Origin: Erinaceus europaeus | Taxonomy: Eukaryota; Chordata; Mammalia; Eulipotyphla; Erinaceidae | Direction of reading: 5' to 3' | Assembly: GCF_950295315.1 (NCBI RefSeq) | Contig: NC_080180.1 | Span: forward strand, 67,159,871 to 67,223,870 | Length of the DNA stretch: 64,000 bases | Shown here: positions 41,945-55,304 of the stretch, in pieces | How the letters are laid out: every line of letters begins with the position of its first letter | How positions within the stretch are numbered: position 1 is the first letter of the stretch | The notes under the pieces: model-generated | Databases searched by the model: none | The model's input: only the letters and a program-made list of their open reading frames with translations | Told to the model about the DNA's origin: nothing | Made by a program: the position numbers and the translations under genes

Positions 41945-42620
41945 GGAGGAGACACAGAGGAGACACAAGGCCAAGGAGACACTGAAGGGACATGGGGCAG
42001 AGGGGACACTGAGGGGACGTGGGGCTGAGGGGACACTGAGGGGACGTGGGGCAGAGGGGACACTGAGGGGACGTGGGGCAGAGGGGACACTGAGGAGACG
42101 TGGGGCTGAGGGGACACTGAGGTAACATAGACAGAGGGGACACAGGACAGAGGGGACACTGAGGAGGCAAGGGGCTACGGAGATACTGAGGGCACATGGG
42201 ACTGAGGGGATGTGGGGCTGAGGGGACACAGACAGAGGGCACACTGAGGGAACATAGAGGCTTCATTGAGGGGGCAAGGGGCTAAGGAGACATTAAGGGC
42301 ACATGGGGCTGAGGGGGCACATAACAGAGGGGGCACTGAGGGGACACAGGACAGAGGGGGTCCCTGGGGGACACAGGACAGGGGTCACTGAAGGGACATG
42401 GGGCTGAGAGGACACTGAGGTTACTGGAGACAGAGGAGACATTGAGGGGACACAGAACTGAGGAAATGATGAGGGAACATGGCAGAGATGACACAGAGGG
42501 TTTGGGGAACAGAAGAGACACTGAAGGGACACTGAAAAAGGAGACACTGAGGGGACAGGGGCTGAGGGGACACACCTGAGAGGGAGACACTGAGGGTTCA
42601 GGAAATATCAAGGGCAAGGG
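41945..42620. repeat. Minisatellite of GAGGGGACACTGAGGGGACG-type units
   Basis: Repeating GGGGACACTGAGG and GGGGACGTGGGGCTGA blocks; regular to 42120, degenerate after. Confidence 0.88.
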
Positions 42621-42655
42621 AGCCAGAAGAAATGCTGAGGTGACAAGAGGCCCAG

Positions 42656-43105
42656 CAGGCCTCAGGAGGGTGTTCCAGCCACAGAGCATCAGGGATGTTC
42701 CAGTCACAGACCCTCAGGAGGGTGTTCCAGTCACAGATTCTCAGGAGGGTGTTCCAGCCACAGAGCCTCAGGAGGGTGTTCCAGCCACAGAGCCTCAGGA
42801 GGGTATTCCAGTCATAGACCCAGACCCTCAGGGGTGTTCCAGCCACAGACCCTCAGGAGAGTATTCCAGTCACAGACCCTCAGGAGGGTGTTCAGCCACA
42901 GACCCTCAGGGGTGTTCCAGTCACAGACCCTCAGGGGTGTTCCAGTCACAGACCCTCAGGGGTGTTCCAGTCACAGACCCTCAGGGGGTGTTTCAGCCAC
43001 AGACCCTCAGGGGGTGTTCCAGCCACAGACCCTCAAGGGGTGTTCCAGTCACAGACCCTAGGAGGGTGTAACACTCAGCAGACCCTAAGAGGGTATCACA
43101 GCCAA
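42656..43105. repeat. 27-bp minisatellite, about 16 copies
   Basis: GTGTTCCAGTCACAGACCCT followed by CAGGAGG; alternates AGTCACAG and AGCCACAG. Confidence 0.92.
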
Positions 43106-44450
43106 CAGTGGGAGTCTGGGCCCTGTGACACTGGGCTGGTGACATCGCAGAGCAATGGGTGGCCAGGGCCAGGCGGAGGCCACTGTGGAGACTGGGCTGG
43201 AGCTTCCAGCACAACAAGCGAGATGGGACACCTGCTCAGCAGAACCCAGCCTGCTCTGGGGAAGGGAGTCTGGGGGGCCCAGGGCCTGGTGGTCAGAGGC
43301 CCCCACCCTGGGTCAGGGAGTGCACACCAGACACGTGGGCCGGTGGACCAGTGAGGAATCTGATGTCCACTCCCTGAGGCCAGCTTGGGGGTAGCCCATC
43401 CTGACCCCTGACCCTGATGTTGAGGGAGAACATGAGCTGCAGTGACAGCCTGTGGAGATGGGAGACAGGCAGTTGCATCGAGACCCAGAGTGCCCAGGTC
43501 AGAGCTGCAGCAGGTGCCAGCCTGACTGGGTGCCCCCAAATCCAGGCCCCTCTTGGCCGTGGGCCATGGCTCCGTGAGGGGGGCTGTGGGAGGTTCGGCT
43601 GGGGACGGACACCCACATTCTGACTGTGAGTCCAGTGTTGGTTAGCACCCGGCTTCTGCCCAGTGGCCTACATGGCTGAGTCCTAAGAAACGCCAAGGCC
43701 ACTCATAGCCTGGCGGTGGAGCCTCGGAGAGTGGGTCCCCAAGGTCCCCGATGCCTGTGCAGTTTCTAGCATGACCTCAGGACCAGCTGCAGGTGGCCAA
43801 CATGGCTCTGGGTCAGTGGCCGTGTCCCCATGAAGTCACTGAGCAGAGACAGAGTGTGGCCACCAGTCTGCTCCTGGGCCTGGGGGGGGGGACAGGACCC
43901 TCCCTGCCTGGGGGACAGGAATGTCGCCCCCCTGCCAGCTCCAGGGCCAGGACTGACATAGCCAGCTGCCTCCCTGTCACCACTGCTGCCAGAACCTGTC
44001 CGCGGCACTGCCTCACCCACCCCAGGAGGCCCCAGGGAAGTGCCGTCAGTTCTCCATCCCTGTGCTGTCTGTCTCCCACACCGCCCTTTCTGAGAGTCAC
44101 CTCACAAACTGGCGCACAGCAGGTGACAGGAAGGGAGGTGACAATCTTCATGTCCCCAAGCCGAATCCTGCCCAGGATCCATCCACCAGGGGGCAGCACC
44201 CACACAGCCACCGATCTGGGGTGTCAACGCCCACATGGCCAGAGACCTGAGGTTTTAGTGCCACCGCTGCTTCAGACCCACTCCTACCCACCTCCCCCGC
44301 CACCCGCCCACACCACTCCCTGCCCCTTCATTGCAGTTAGGGACACCAGCACCTGTGGCCTTCGCTTTCCTGCAGAGATGGCCTTGATGGGATCCCACTG
44401 GTAGCCTTGAACCTGTGGGGCCTGGGGACCTTGACTCCCCATACACAGTG
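43106..44450. other. No gene seen
   Basis: Unassigned GC-rich sequence; overlapping short frames on both strands, none recognised. Confidence 0.45.
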
Positions 44451-44454
44451 ATCT

Positions 44455-46760
44455 GAGAGAGATTCCAGTCAGCTCAGTGAGACCTCCACAGTGACCCCTC
44501 GAGGAGACTCCACAGTGACCCCAGTGAGACTTCCACAATGACCCCAGTGAAACCCACAGTACCTCAGTGTGGTGACACGGTGAATCTAGCAAGAACCAAA
44601 AGTGACCTCAGTGAGACCCCACAGTCACTTCAGTGAGACTCCACAGTGACTCCAACCAACACCCCACAGTCACCTCAGAGATCACGGTCACCTCAGTGAG
44701 ACCCCACAGTGACCCATAAAACCCTAAAGTCGTCTCAACAAGACCCCACAGAAACCTCAGCATGAGACCCCACAGTGACCTCAGTGAAGCCCCACAGTGA
44801 CCTTACATAGCGCCTATAGTGATCCCAGTGAGACTCCATAGATAACTCAGTGAGACCCCCACAGTCACCTCAGAGTTCAGTCACCTCAGTGAGGCCTCCA
44901 CAGTCAGTGAAACCACAGTGACCCCAGTGACCTCAGTGAGACCCTACAGTCACTTCAGTGAAAGCCCACAATTACCTAAGACCCCAGTCACCTCAGTGAG
45001 ACCTCAAGTCACCTCAGTGAAATCCCCACAGTGACTTGTGAGACCCCAGTCATCTCAGTGACATCCCACAGTGACCTGTGAGACCCCAGTCATCTCAGTG
45101 ACATCCCACAGTGATCCAAGCAAGAACCCAGTGAGACCTTACACTCACCTCAGAGAAACCCCACAATAACCTAAGACCCCACAGTCACCTCAGTGAGACC
45201 CCCAGTAACCTCAGTGAAATCCTGTGACTCCAGCAAGAATCCAATCATTTCAGTGACACCCCACAGTGACCCAGTGAGACCCCAGTCACATCAGAGCCCA
45301 GTCACCTCAGTGAGACCCCAGTCACCGCATATCCCACAGTCACCTCAGTGGGATCCCACAATGACCCCAGCAAGACCCTACAGTCATCTCAGTGAGATAT
45401 CACAATCAACTCAGAGCCTCACTCAACCTCAGCGATCCCAGCGAGATCCTACAGTCACTTATGGAGACCCCACAGTGACCCTAGTGGGATCCCAGTCACC
45501 TCAGAGCCCACAGTCACCTCAATGAGACCCCCATAGTGGCCCCAGTGAGACCCCACAGTGACTCCAGTGAGATCCTGTCACCTCAGAGCCCACAGTCACC
45601 TCAGTGAGACCCAACAGTGACCCAGTGAAACCCTACAGTCACCTCAGTGGGACCCCACAGAAACCTCAGCGTGAGACCCCACAGTGACCACAGTGACCTT
45701 AGATAGAAACTATAGTGACCCCAGTGAGACCTCACAGTCATCTCAGTGAGACCCCAGTCACCTCAGACTACAGTCACCTCAGACCCCCACAGATCCCACA
45801 GTCACTTAGTGAGACCACAGTGACACCTGTGAGACCTCAGTGAGACCCTATAGTCACCTTAGTGACATCCCACAATCACCAAAGACCCCAGCCACTTCAG
45901 TGAGACCTCCACAGTCACTTCAGTTAAATTCCCAGTGACCCCAGTGACACTTCAGTCACCTCAGTGACACCCCATAGTGGCCCCGGCAAGACCCGTCACC
46001 TAATACCCCACAGTCACCTCTGTGAGACCCCCACAGAGACCCCAGCAAGACCCTACAGTCATTTCAGTGAAACCTCCAATCACCTCAGACCCCACAGTCA
46101 CCTCAGTGACACCCCAGTGACACTAATGAGTTCCTACAGTCACTCAAGGAGACTCCACAGTGACCCAGTGGGACCCTCAGTCACCTCAGCAAGATGCCTC
46201 AGAAACCTCAGCATGAGATCTCACACCCCAGTGAAGCCCCAGAGTGACCTTAGATAGAGCCTACAGTGACCCCAGTGAGACCCCACAGTCATCTCAGAGA
46301 GACCCCAGTCACCTCAATGAGACCCCATAGTCACCTCAGCGAACCCCCCCACCCCAGTCACCTCAGACCTCATGGTCACTCAGTGAGACCACAGTGATCC
46401 CAGTGACCTCAATGAGACCCTACAGTCACCACAGTGAAGCTCCACAATCACCTAAGACCCCAGTCACCTCACTGACACCCCCAGTCACCTCAGTGAAACC
46501 CCCGTAGTGACCCCAGTGATACCCCAGTCACCTCAGTGACACCTCACAGTGATCCCAGTGAGAACCCAGTCACATCAGAGCCCAGTCACCTCAGTGAGAC
46601 TCAGTGACTGTGATTCTCACTGGGGTCACTATGGGGGTCTCACTGAGGTGACTGTGGGCTCTGAGGTGACTGGGGTCTCACTGGGGTCACTGTGGGGTCT
46701 CCATGAATCACCTCATACTCAATGACCCCAGCAAGACCCTGCAGTCATCTCAGTGAGACC
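44455..46760. repeat. Long degenerate minisatellite (about 22 bp: CCTCAGTGAGACCCCACAGTCA)
   Basis: 2.3 kb of CACCTCAGTGAGACCCCA and CAGTGACCCCAGTGAGACC phrases with many indels. A block at about 46598-46710 is in the opposite orientation (GGGGTCTCACTGAGGTGAC). Confidence 0.9.
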
Positions 46761-47654
46761 TCACTCTCACTCACACCCATCCCCTTCCCCAGGGCAGAGG
46801 CCAGCGGAAGTGGTGAAGAGAAGGGTGTGAAACAGAAAGAGAAAGTGTGAGAGAAAGCAGCAGCAGAGGAAACTCCAGAGGTGCTGATTCAGGGGAGCTC
46901 CTGGGGTCTGTCCTGGGCCGCTGTCCACCTTCCCCACACCCCTTCCTTGTCCCTGTCCCCCTCCCCCCGCCATAAGTCACGCCACCTCAGCCCCAGCCCC
47001 AGCTGCTGGCATGGGTGCCACATCAGAGCCCTGGGGTCACTGTGGGGTCACCGCCGTTGTGTCCTGTCAGAGGTGGCGCCTTCACACTCCCCTCAGCCCA
47101 GCAGGCTTGCTCTCAGTTCCCTTCCTGGAGCCAGAAAAAAACCCAAATGCCCGGCAAACCCAAGTGCCATTTTTCTGGCCACAGCTGCTCTCCAAGCAGA
47201 GCGAGGTGGACGTCAGACGACCTGTTCCTCTCCCAGTCGGCCACCTGCAGCAGCAGCAGCCGCAGCAGCCGCAGCAGCAGCGTTACTGATAAACCAGTGT
47301 AAAGCAGGCCAGTGTAAAGCAGGGGCACGAGGGGCTAAGGGGGAGAGCTCACGGGGAGGGGCCATGCCCGCGTGTGGCGGGCTCTGACACCCAGCACCAG
47401 GGGAGGCTCTGGGCTGTAGGGTCTCTCCCTCTCCTGGCTGTCTCTGTCTCTCTGAGTGGAGAGATCATACACGCAGGTGGGCTGAGGCTGAGGGAAGGGC
47501 TGGAACCCGGGGCCTGTCCCCAGCATGTGCTCAGACCCCGTCCACTGACCATCATTGCCTGTGTGACCTGAACCTTCCAGCACAGCTGGCTGCTGACACA
47601 CTCAGGCCTGTGTTTGGGCTCAGAGAAGCCTGGGAGACTGAGGCCTCTGCCCAC
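46761..47654. other. No gene seen; contains a CAG/CCG tract
   Basis: Includes a CAGCAGCAGCAGCCGCAGC run at 47246-47282 and a GTGTAAAGCAGG doublet at 47296-47320. At 47335-47530 there is a very diverged SINE-like stretch (CCAGCACCAGGGGAGGCTCT). No exon recognised. Confidence 0.4.
47246..47282. repeat. (CAG)n/(CCG) trinucleotide tract
   Basis: About twelve triplets, mostly CAG with two CCG interruptions. Confidence 0.85.
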
Positions 47655-49660
47655 TGCAGCTCGCACACTGTCCAATATAGCTTGGACACTGCCCACTACA
47701 GCTCACTGCCCACTATAGCTCACTGCCCGCTACAGCTCACTGCCTACTACAGCTCGCACACTGCCCACTGCAGCTCAGACACTGCCCACTGCAGTTCAGA
47801 CACTGTCCACTGCAGCTCAGACACTGTCCACTACAGCTCAGTTACTGCCCACTACAGCTCACTGTCCACTACAGCTCAGTCGCCATCCACTGCAGCTAAG
47901 ACACTGCCCACTACAGCTCAGATACTGTCCACCACAGCTCAGACACTGCCCACTACAGCTCAGACACTGCCCACTGTAGCTCAGACACTGTCCACTGCAG
48001 CTCAGACACTGTCCACTGCAGCTCAGACACTGACCACTACAGCTCAGACACTGCCCACTACAGCTCAGACAATGTCCACCACAGCTCAGACACTGCCCAC
48101 TACAGCTCAGACACTGCCCACTGTAGCTCAGACACTGTCCACTGCAGCTCAGACACTGTCCACTGCAGCTCAGACACTGCCCACTACAGCTCAGACACTG
48201 CCCACTACAGCTCAGACAATGTCCACTGCAGCTCAGACACTGTCCACTGCAGCTCAGACACTGTCCACTGCAGCTCAGACACTGTCCACTGCAGCTCAGA
48301 CACTGCCCACTACAGCTCAGACACTGCCCACTGCAGTTCAGACACTGTCTACTGCAGCTCAGACACTGTCCACTGCAGCTCAGACACTGCCCACTGCAGC
48401 TTAGGCACTGTCCATTGTAGCTCAGACACTGCCCACTGAAGTTCAGACACTCCACCGCAGCTCAGACACTGCCCACTACAGCTCACCGTCCACTACAGCT
48501 CAGTCGCCATCCACTGCAGCTCAGACACTGCCCACTGCAGTTCAGACACTGTCCACTGCAGCTCAGACACTGTCCACTACAGCTCAGTCACTGCCCACTA
48601 CAGCTCACTGTCCACTATAGCTCAGTCACCGTCCACTGCAGCTCAGACACTGTCCACCGCAGCTCAGACACTGCCCACTGCAGCTCAGACACTGCCCACT
48701 GCAGCTCATACACTGTCCACCGCAGCTCAGACACTGCCCACTGCAGCTCAGACACTGCCTGCTGCAGCTCAGACACTGCCCACTACAGCTCAGACACTGC
48801 CCACTGCAGCTCAGACACTGTCCACTGCAGCTCAGACACTGCCCACTACAGCTCAGACAATGTCCACTGTAGCTCAGACACTGTCCACTGCAGTTCAGAC
48901 ACTGTCCACTGCAGCTCAGACACTGTCCACTGCAGCTTAGCCACTGCCCACTGCAGCTCAGACACTGCCCACTACAGCTCAGACACTGCCCACTACAGCT
49001 CAGACAATGTCCACTGTAGCTCACACTGTCCACTGCAGCTCAGACACTGCCCACTGCAGCTCAGACACTGTCCACCGCAGCTCAGACACTCCACCGCAGC
49101 TCAGACACTGCCCACTGCAGCTCAGACACTGTCCATTGCAGCTCAGACACTCCACCGCAGCTCAGACACTGCCCACTGCAGCTCAGACACTGTCCACTGC
49201 AGCTCAGACACTGCCCACTGCAGCTCAGACACTGTCCACTGCAGCTCAGACACTGTCCACCGCAGCTCAGACACTCCACCGCAGCTCAGACACTGCCCAC
49301 TGCAGCTCAGACACTGTCCACTGCAGCTCAGACACTCCACCGCAGCTCAGACACTGCCCACTGCAGCTCAGACACTGTCCACTGCAGCTCAGACACTCCA
49401 CCGCAGCTCAGACACTGCCCACTGCAGCTCAGACACTGTCCACTGCAGCTCAGACACTCCACCGCAGCTCAGACACTGCCCACTGCAGCTCAGACACTGT
49501 CCACTGCAGCTCAGACACTGCCCATTGCAGCTCAGACACTGTCCACTGAAGCTCAGACACTGCCCACTGCAGCTCAGACACTGTCCACTGCAGCTCACCA
49601 TCCTCTACAGCTCAGTCGCCGTCCACTGCAGCTCAGACACTGCCCACTGCAGCTGCTCAG
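47655..49660. repeat. 21-bp minisatellite, about 90 copies
   Basis: Unit ACTGCCCACTGCAGCTCAGA plus C, with TGTCC/TGCCC, TACAG/TGCAG and CACCGC variants. The CCACCGCAGCTCAGACACT variant forms a higher-order pattern of about 61 bp at 49060-49480. 21 is a multiple of three, so long stop-free frames arise. Confidence 0.94.
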
Positions 49661-50925
49661 CTTCTGTCCTCTCAGGACTGGAGGCTGGGGCAAGTGAGTC
49701 TGTGGCTCTCAGGAAGGGTGGTGGCCACCTTGTGGTGGACTGAACTTGGCCACCAGGCTCAAGGGGTCCTGGGCATCACCCCACTCCCAGGGCAGCGCTG
49801 TCCAGCAGGTCTAGGTGTCTAATGACTTGATCTGCCTTAGCTTACACTCACTGGAGACGCAAACTTCCCACTGGCCAACAGGCTGCTCCTTGTCCCCTCC
49901 ATGAGGGACGCCTGAGAGGCCTGTCACAACAGCTAGTGTGCAGTACGGACACAACCAGCCACAGGACAATTCACGACCCCTGGAGGTCACCATGGCACTT
50001 GGCCAACCCCAGCCCTCTGGCCGTTCCCCCAGCCCCTGGCCATCTCCGTGGCCCATGGCCGTCTCCCTGGCTCCCAGCTGTCCCCTCAGCCCCTGGCTGT
50101 CTCTGAGGTCCCTGGCTGTTCCCCCTTGCTGTTCCCATGGCCCCTGGCCGTCCCCCCAGCCCTGGCCGTCTCCCTGGCCCCAGGACATTTCCAGGCCACA
50201 GCTGGGGACCTGCCCCCTCTTCTCTGAGCTTTGGGTATCGCTGTGTCCCCAGAGGACAGACCCGACGGTCCACCCTATCAGTCCTGAGGCCACAGCTGCC
50301 GGCTGGGAGAGGGCTGTGCAGAGGTCAGGCCGGCTATGAGGGACGGCTGAGAGAGCGGCCAGGGAGAGGCTGCAGTGAGGAAGCCTCCCCGGTGGCGTGG
50401 CGGCAGCCAGCTGTCCTTCCAGCTGCGGCTCCCTGAAGCACCTCAGATCTGGGGCCTCTGTCAGGAGCTCTCAGAGAAAGTTCTGGAGCACGGCCTCAAG
50501 CTGGGCCGCCGGGTGTTTCCTCAGGGCCTCCGGGGCCACTTTCTCCCCGTGAGTGGGGAGGAATCTCATTTTCTCCGCGGCCATTTCTAGCTTTCAGTCT
50601 GAATGTCAGGGAGGCCTGTGTGGAAAGCAGCCCTGTGGAAGGGGTGACTGCGTGCCCTCCCCCCGCCCCGAACAGTCATCTGAATAAAGGTGGGAGGCAG
50701 GTCCCCGACTCTCCTGCTTTTGCTTTTTATTGTCACTGATATGAATCAGGCCTCGGGCCGGGGGCGCCCGCGGGATGCACCGCTTTCCGTGAGCTCACGC
50801 CCCCCGTCAGCAGAGGGGGACGGCCCAGCCTCCACGCTGTGGCCACACAGGGCAGGGACAGCTCACGCCTGCCCGGCAGAGGGCCGCAGTCCCAGGCACC
50901 GGATAATGGCCCTCCTACTCTATAG
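49661..50925. other. No gene recognised; CCCTGGCCGTC-like degenerate repeat and an isolated AATAAA
   Basis: At 49990-50190 the phrases CCCTGGCCGTCTCC and CCCCTGGCTGTCTC recur. AATAAA at about 50683, after a moderately conserved-looking stretch at 50340-50680, could be a retroelement or pseudogene 3' end; I could not identify it. Confidence 0.4.
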
Positions 50926-53408
50926 TGACCACAGCTGCCCAGTGACCCCACAACGCCAGTGACCCCCACACTGCCCAGGGAGCCTCTCGCTGCCCAGTGA
51001 CTCCTATACCACCCAGTGACCCCTACACTGCCCAGTGACCCCCATAACACCTAGTGACCCCCACACTGCCCAGTGACCCCCCACACCGCCCAGTGACCCC
51101 TACACTGCCCAGTGACCCCCATACCACCCAGTGACCCCTACACTGCCCAGTGACCCCCATAACACCTAGTGACCCCTACATTGCCCAGTGACCCCCATAC
51201 CACCCAGTGACCCCTACACTGCCCAGTGACCCCCATAACACCTAGTGACCCCTACATTGCCCAGTGACCCCCATACCACCCAGTGACCCCCATACCACCC
51301 AGTGACCCCTACACTGCCCAGTGACACCCCACATCACCCAGTGACCCCCATACCACCCAGTGACCCCCATACCACCCAGTGACCCCCATACCACCCAGTA
51401 ACCCCTACACTGCCCAGTGACCCCCCACATTACCCAGTGACCCCCACACCACCCAGTGACCCCCACACTGCCCAGGGACTCTCCCACTGCCCAGGCACCC
51501 CCACACTGCCCAGGGACCCTCCCACTGCCCAGGGACCCCCACACTGCCCAGGGACCCTCCCGCTGCCCAGGGACCCTCCCGCTGCCCAGGGACCCTCCCA
51601 ATGCCCAGGGACTCCTACACTGACCAGTGACCCCCATACCACCTAGTAACCCCCACACTGCCCAGTGACCCCCACACCACCTAGTGATCTCCACACCGCC
51701 CAGGGACCCTCCCGCTGCCCAGGGACCCCCACACTGCCCAGGGACCCTCCCGCTGTCCAGGGACCCCCACACCGCCCAGGGACCCTCCCGCTGCCCAGGG
51801 ACCCCCACACTGCCCAGGGATCCTCCCGCTGCCCAGGGACCCTCCCGCTGCCCAGGGACCCCCACACTGCCCAGGGACCCTCCCACTGCCCAGGGACCTT
51901 CCCGCTGCCCAGGGACCCTCCCACTGCCCAGGGACCCTCCCGCTGCCCAGGGACCTTTCCGCTGCCCAGGGACCCTCCCACTGCCCAGGGACCCCCACAC
52001 TGCCCAGGGACTCTCCCACTGTCCAGGGACCCTCCCACTGCCCAGGGACCCTCCCACTGCCCAGGGACCCCCACACTGCCCAGTGACCCCCACACCACCT
52101 AGTGATCTCCACACTGCCCAGGGACCCTCCCGCTGCCCAGGGACCCCCACACTGCCCAGGGACCCTCCCGCTGCCCAGGGACCCCACACTGCCCAGGCAC
52201 CCTCCCACTGCCCAGGGACCCTCCCACTGCCCAGGGACCCCCACACTGCCCAGGGACTCTCCCACTGCCCAGGGACCCTCCCACTGCCCAGGGACCCTCC
52301 CACTGCCCAGGGACCCCCACACTGCCCAGGGACCCCCACACTGCCCAGGGACCCCCACACTGCCCAGGGACCCTCCCGCTGCCCAGGGACCCTCCCAATG
52401 CCCAGGGACCCTCCCGCTGCCCAGGGACCCCCACACTGCCCAGGCACCCTCCCACTGCCCAGGGACCTTCCCGCTGCCCAGGGACCCTCCCACTGCCCAG
52501 GGACCCCCACACTGCCCAGGGACCCTCCCACTGCCCAGGGACCCCCACACTGCCCAGGCACCCTCCCACTGCCCAGGGACCTTCCCGCTGCCCAGGGACC
52601 CTCCCACTGCCCAGGGACCCTCCCAATGCCCAGGGACCCTCCCACTGCCCAGGGACCCTCCCACTGCCCAGGGACCCCCACACTGCCCAGGGACCCTCCC
52701 GCTGCCCAGGGACCCTCCCACTGCCCAGGGACCCTCCCACTGCCCAGGGACCCCCACACTGCCCAGGGACCCTCCCGCTGCCCAGGGACCCCCACACTGC
52801 CCAGGGACCCTCCCACTGCCCAGGGACCCTCCCACTGCCCAGGGACCCTCCCGCTGCCCAGGGAGCCTCCCGCTGCCCAGGGACCCTCCCGCTGCCCAGG
52901 GACCCTCCCAATGCCCAGGGACCCTCCCACTGCCCAGGGACCCTCCCACTGCCCAGGGACCCTCCCACTGCCCAGGCACCCCCACACTGCCCAGGGACCC
53001 CCACACTGCCCAGGGACCCTCCCACTGCCCAGGGACCCCCACACTGCCCAGGGACTCCTACACTGACCAGTGACCCCCATGCCACCTAGTGACCCCCACA
53101 CTGCCCAGTGACCCCCACACCACCTAGTGATCTCCACACTGCCCAGGGACCCTCCCGCTGCCCAGGGACCCCCACACTGCCCAGGCACCCTCCCACTGCC
53201 CAGGGACCTTCCCGCTGCCCAGGGACCCTCCCACAGCCCAGGGACTCTCCCACTGCCCAGGGACCCCCACACTGCCCAGGGACCCTCCCACTGCCCAGGG
53301 ACCCTCCCACTGCCCAGGGACCCTCCCACTGCCCAGGGACCCCCACACTGCCCAGGGACCCCCACAATGCCCAGGGACCCTCCCGCTGCCCAGGGACCCC
53401 CACACTGA
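50926..53408. repeat. Long 19-20-bp minisatellite, two-zone, about 130 copies
   Basis: 50926-51470 is built of CCCAGTGACCCCCATACCAC-type units; 51470-53408 of GCCCAGGGACCCTCCCACT and GCCCAGGGACCCCCACACT. Embedded CCACCTAGTGATCTCCACA blocks (51680, 52098, 53125) mark larger duplications of about 420 and 1030 bases. Frames over 800 codons long here are repeat artefacts. Confidence 0.94.
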
Positions 53409-54684
53409 TAGCACATGTCACTGTTCTGGTCTGTGGAGCATGGGGGCCATGGCCAGAGACCCTGATTGTGGTCTGTACACACAGGGGGCCAGGATGGGTC
53501 AGAGCAGGACGACAGGGGACGGGGGACAGGGGCAGGGACAAGAGATGGGAGACGGGGGTGGGGAACAGGGACAGGAGATGGGCAGAGGACGGGGGGACAG
53601 GAGGCAGAGGACAGGGTGTTAGGTCTGCTTAGGGAGAGCACCCCCCACACTCTTCCACACCCTGCAGAAGAGGGGCCAGAAGCCCCAGGGCCAGCCTCCT
53701 GCACCAGAAGCCCTCCCTGCCTGCAAAGCCGCAGGTGCAGCTGTGGCGGAGCAGGTGTGAGCACCTGGCATCCCCGGGGCCGGAGCCTCAGGACTATAAA
53801 ACCGGAGGGCCAGGAAGCTCAGGACCCTTCACGCGTGTCTCCCCCCTCACACTCTCACGCCTGAGCAGCTCTGAGGCTGCGCTTCCCTCTCCTGTTCTCT
53901 CCCTACCTCCTCCCTGGAGCAGGGCTGTCTGTCATGTGACTCCCCCATGCAGAGGTCAGACAGAGGACAGCGACCTCTGTCCTGCTCCCACTCACCCCTG
54001 CAACCAGGGGCCAGGGGCCAGGGGCGGGCAGGTCACGGGCTTCTTCATACAGGTGGGTCTTCCTGCGGCCACAAGGGCATTGCCCTGGCCTGGGGGTGGT
54101 CTGCAGAGCCCCAGCCGGCCTCCAGAGGAGAGCCCCCCCCCAGGCCCAGGGCTCCCTGACCGCGCCTCTGCTGGGTGGCTACCTTTCTCCCCACGTGGAG
54201 AAGAGGAAGCAGATGCAGGCCAGCTGTGACCTGCGGGGGACATGGCATGTCCCCTCCCCACACGTTGAGCTGCTGCTGGACCCCCAAAGGTGTCCTCTCC
54301 CTTCAGAAACCAGGTACAAGCGAGACAGGAAGCTCTTTCCGCATCCCACCACTGGGAAGTCGGTTCCTAGAGTGTCTGCCATGTGCCGAGAGAGACAGAG
54401 GCAGAGGGGCACAGAGAGCTCCAGAGGGAGAGAGCCGGCCCAGCATGCCACCCTGCCACACACACTGCCCTCATCACAGCCCCCCACGGCCGCCCGTGGC
54501 TGCACTGAGCACTGCTGAGGCGGCGATGGCTCTGAGGTCACCGTGAGATGGTGACCTGCCACTCTCAGAGCCAGGAGGGGCCAGGGCTGCAGCCCCTCAG
54601 TGGTCAACCTCGGCCCTGGAGGCCAGGAGCCAACAGAAGCGAGTCACCCCTGGGGGTGGGGCCACAGAGAGAGGCCAGCAAGGT
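53409..54684. other. No gene seen
   Basis: G-rich GGGACAGG-type repetition at 53500-53620, then unassigned GC-rich sequence. Confidence 0.45.
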
Positions 54685-54780
54685 TCATTTTCATTTTATT
54701 TTTAAATTTCTTTATTGCGGGATTAATGGTTTACAGTCGACGGTAAAATACAAGTTTGTACACGAGGGTTCCTTTTAAAG
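54685..54780. mobile_element. Fragment of a dispersed retroelement
   Basis: TTCTTTATTGCGGGATTAAT and GGTTTACAGTCGACGGTAAA resemble the start of an Erinaceus dispersed repeat (TTAATGTTTACA...ACAGTAAATACAA). Short and AT-rich against a GC-rich flank. Confidence 0.45.
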
Positions 54781-55304
54781 AGAATCAGGGCTCACTGAGT
54801 CAAAGAAAAATGCAGTTGGCGACCATCTCTCCCTCCTCCCAGCACACACGGGGCTTCCTCCTGCCATGTCATCCAAGTGGCCTTGGGTGGTGGCCTGAGT
54901 CTGCTGACCACCTGGACAAGAAGAAACAGGTCCTGTGAAGCTGGTTGCTGGGAGTGACTGTGGGAAGGTGGTCACTGTGGAAGGGCGATGCCCTGCGCCC
55001 GGGGCCTTGTCTCCTGTGGACGCGAGTCCAGCTGGGTCTGCTGGCAGCACAGACGCAGCTTCCTGCATCCCAACCTTGGGGTGTCCATCTCTCTGTCTGG
55101 GAGCCACATGACAAGTGGGCTCCTTCCAGAAGGCCCTGAGGAGCAGTGCTGTGAGCATGGACCCTGCCTGGCTGAGGGAGGTCAGGTGTGGGCCCTGCCT
55201 GGCCTGAGCGGCAATGGATAGCAAGGGCAGCTCTGGGGGAATGCTCCTCTTGCCTGCTCTCAGAACCTGTGACCTCCAGCTGATCACACTCACCACAGCT
55301 TCAC
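54781..55304. other. No gene seen
   Basis: Unassigned sequence before the CA-rich array. Confidence 0.45.

Noticed and set aside
47011..47302. Short frame ending in a polyglutamine tract
   Set aside because: The CAG run is short, there is no recognisable upstream domain, no splice sites were supported, and the other frames read equally well.
47655..49660. CRISPR-like regularly spaced repeats
   Set aside because: Units are contiguous head-to-tail with no unique spacers, and the DNA is mammalian; these are minisatellites. The same holds for all other arrays here.
51242..53764. Open frame of about 840 codons on the minus strand (Gly-Pro-Trp-Ala-Val-type repeats), and matching long frames on the plus strand
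   Set aside because: It lies wholly in a 19-20-bp minisatellite; several frames on both strands are open at once, as expected from a stop-free repeat unit. No domain or splice evidence.
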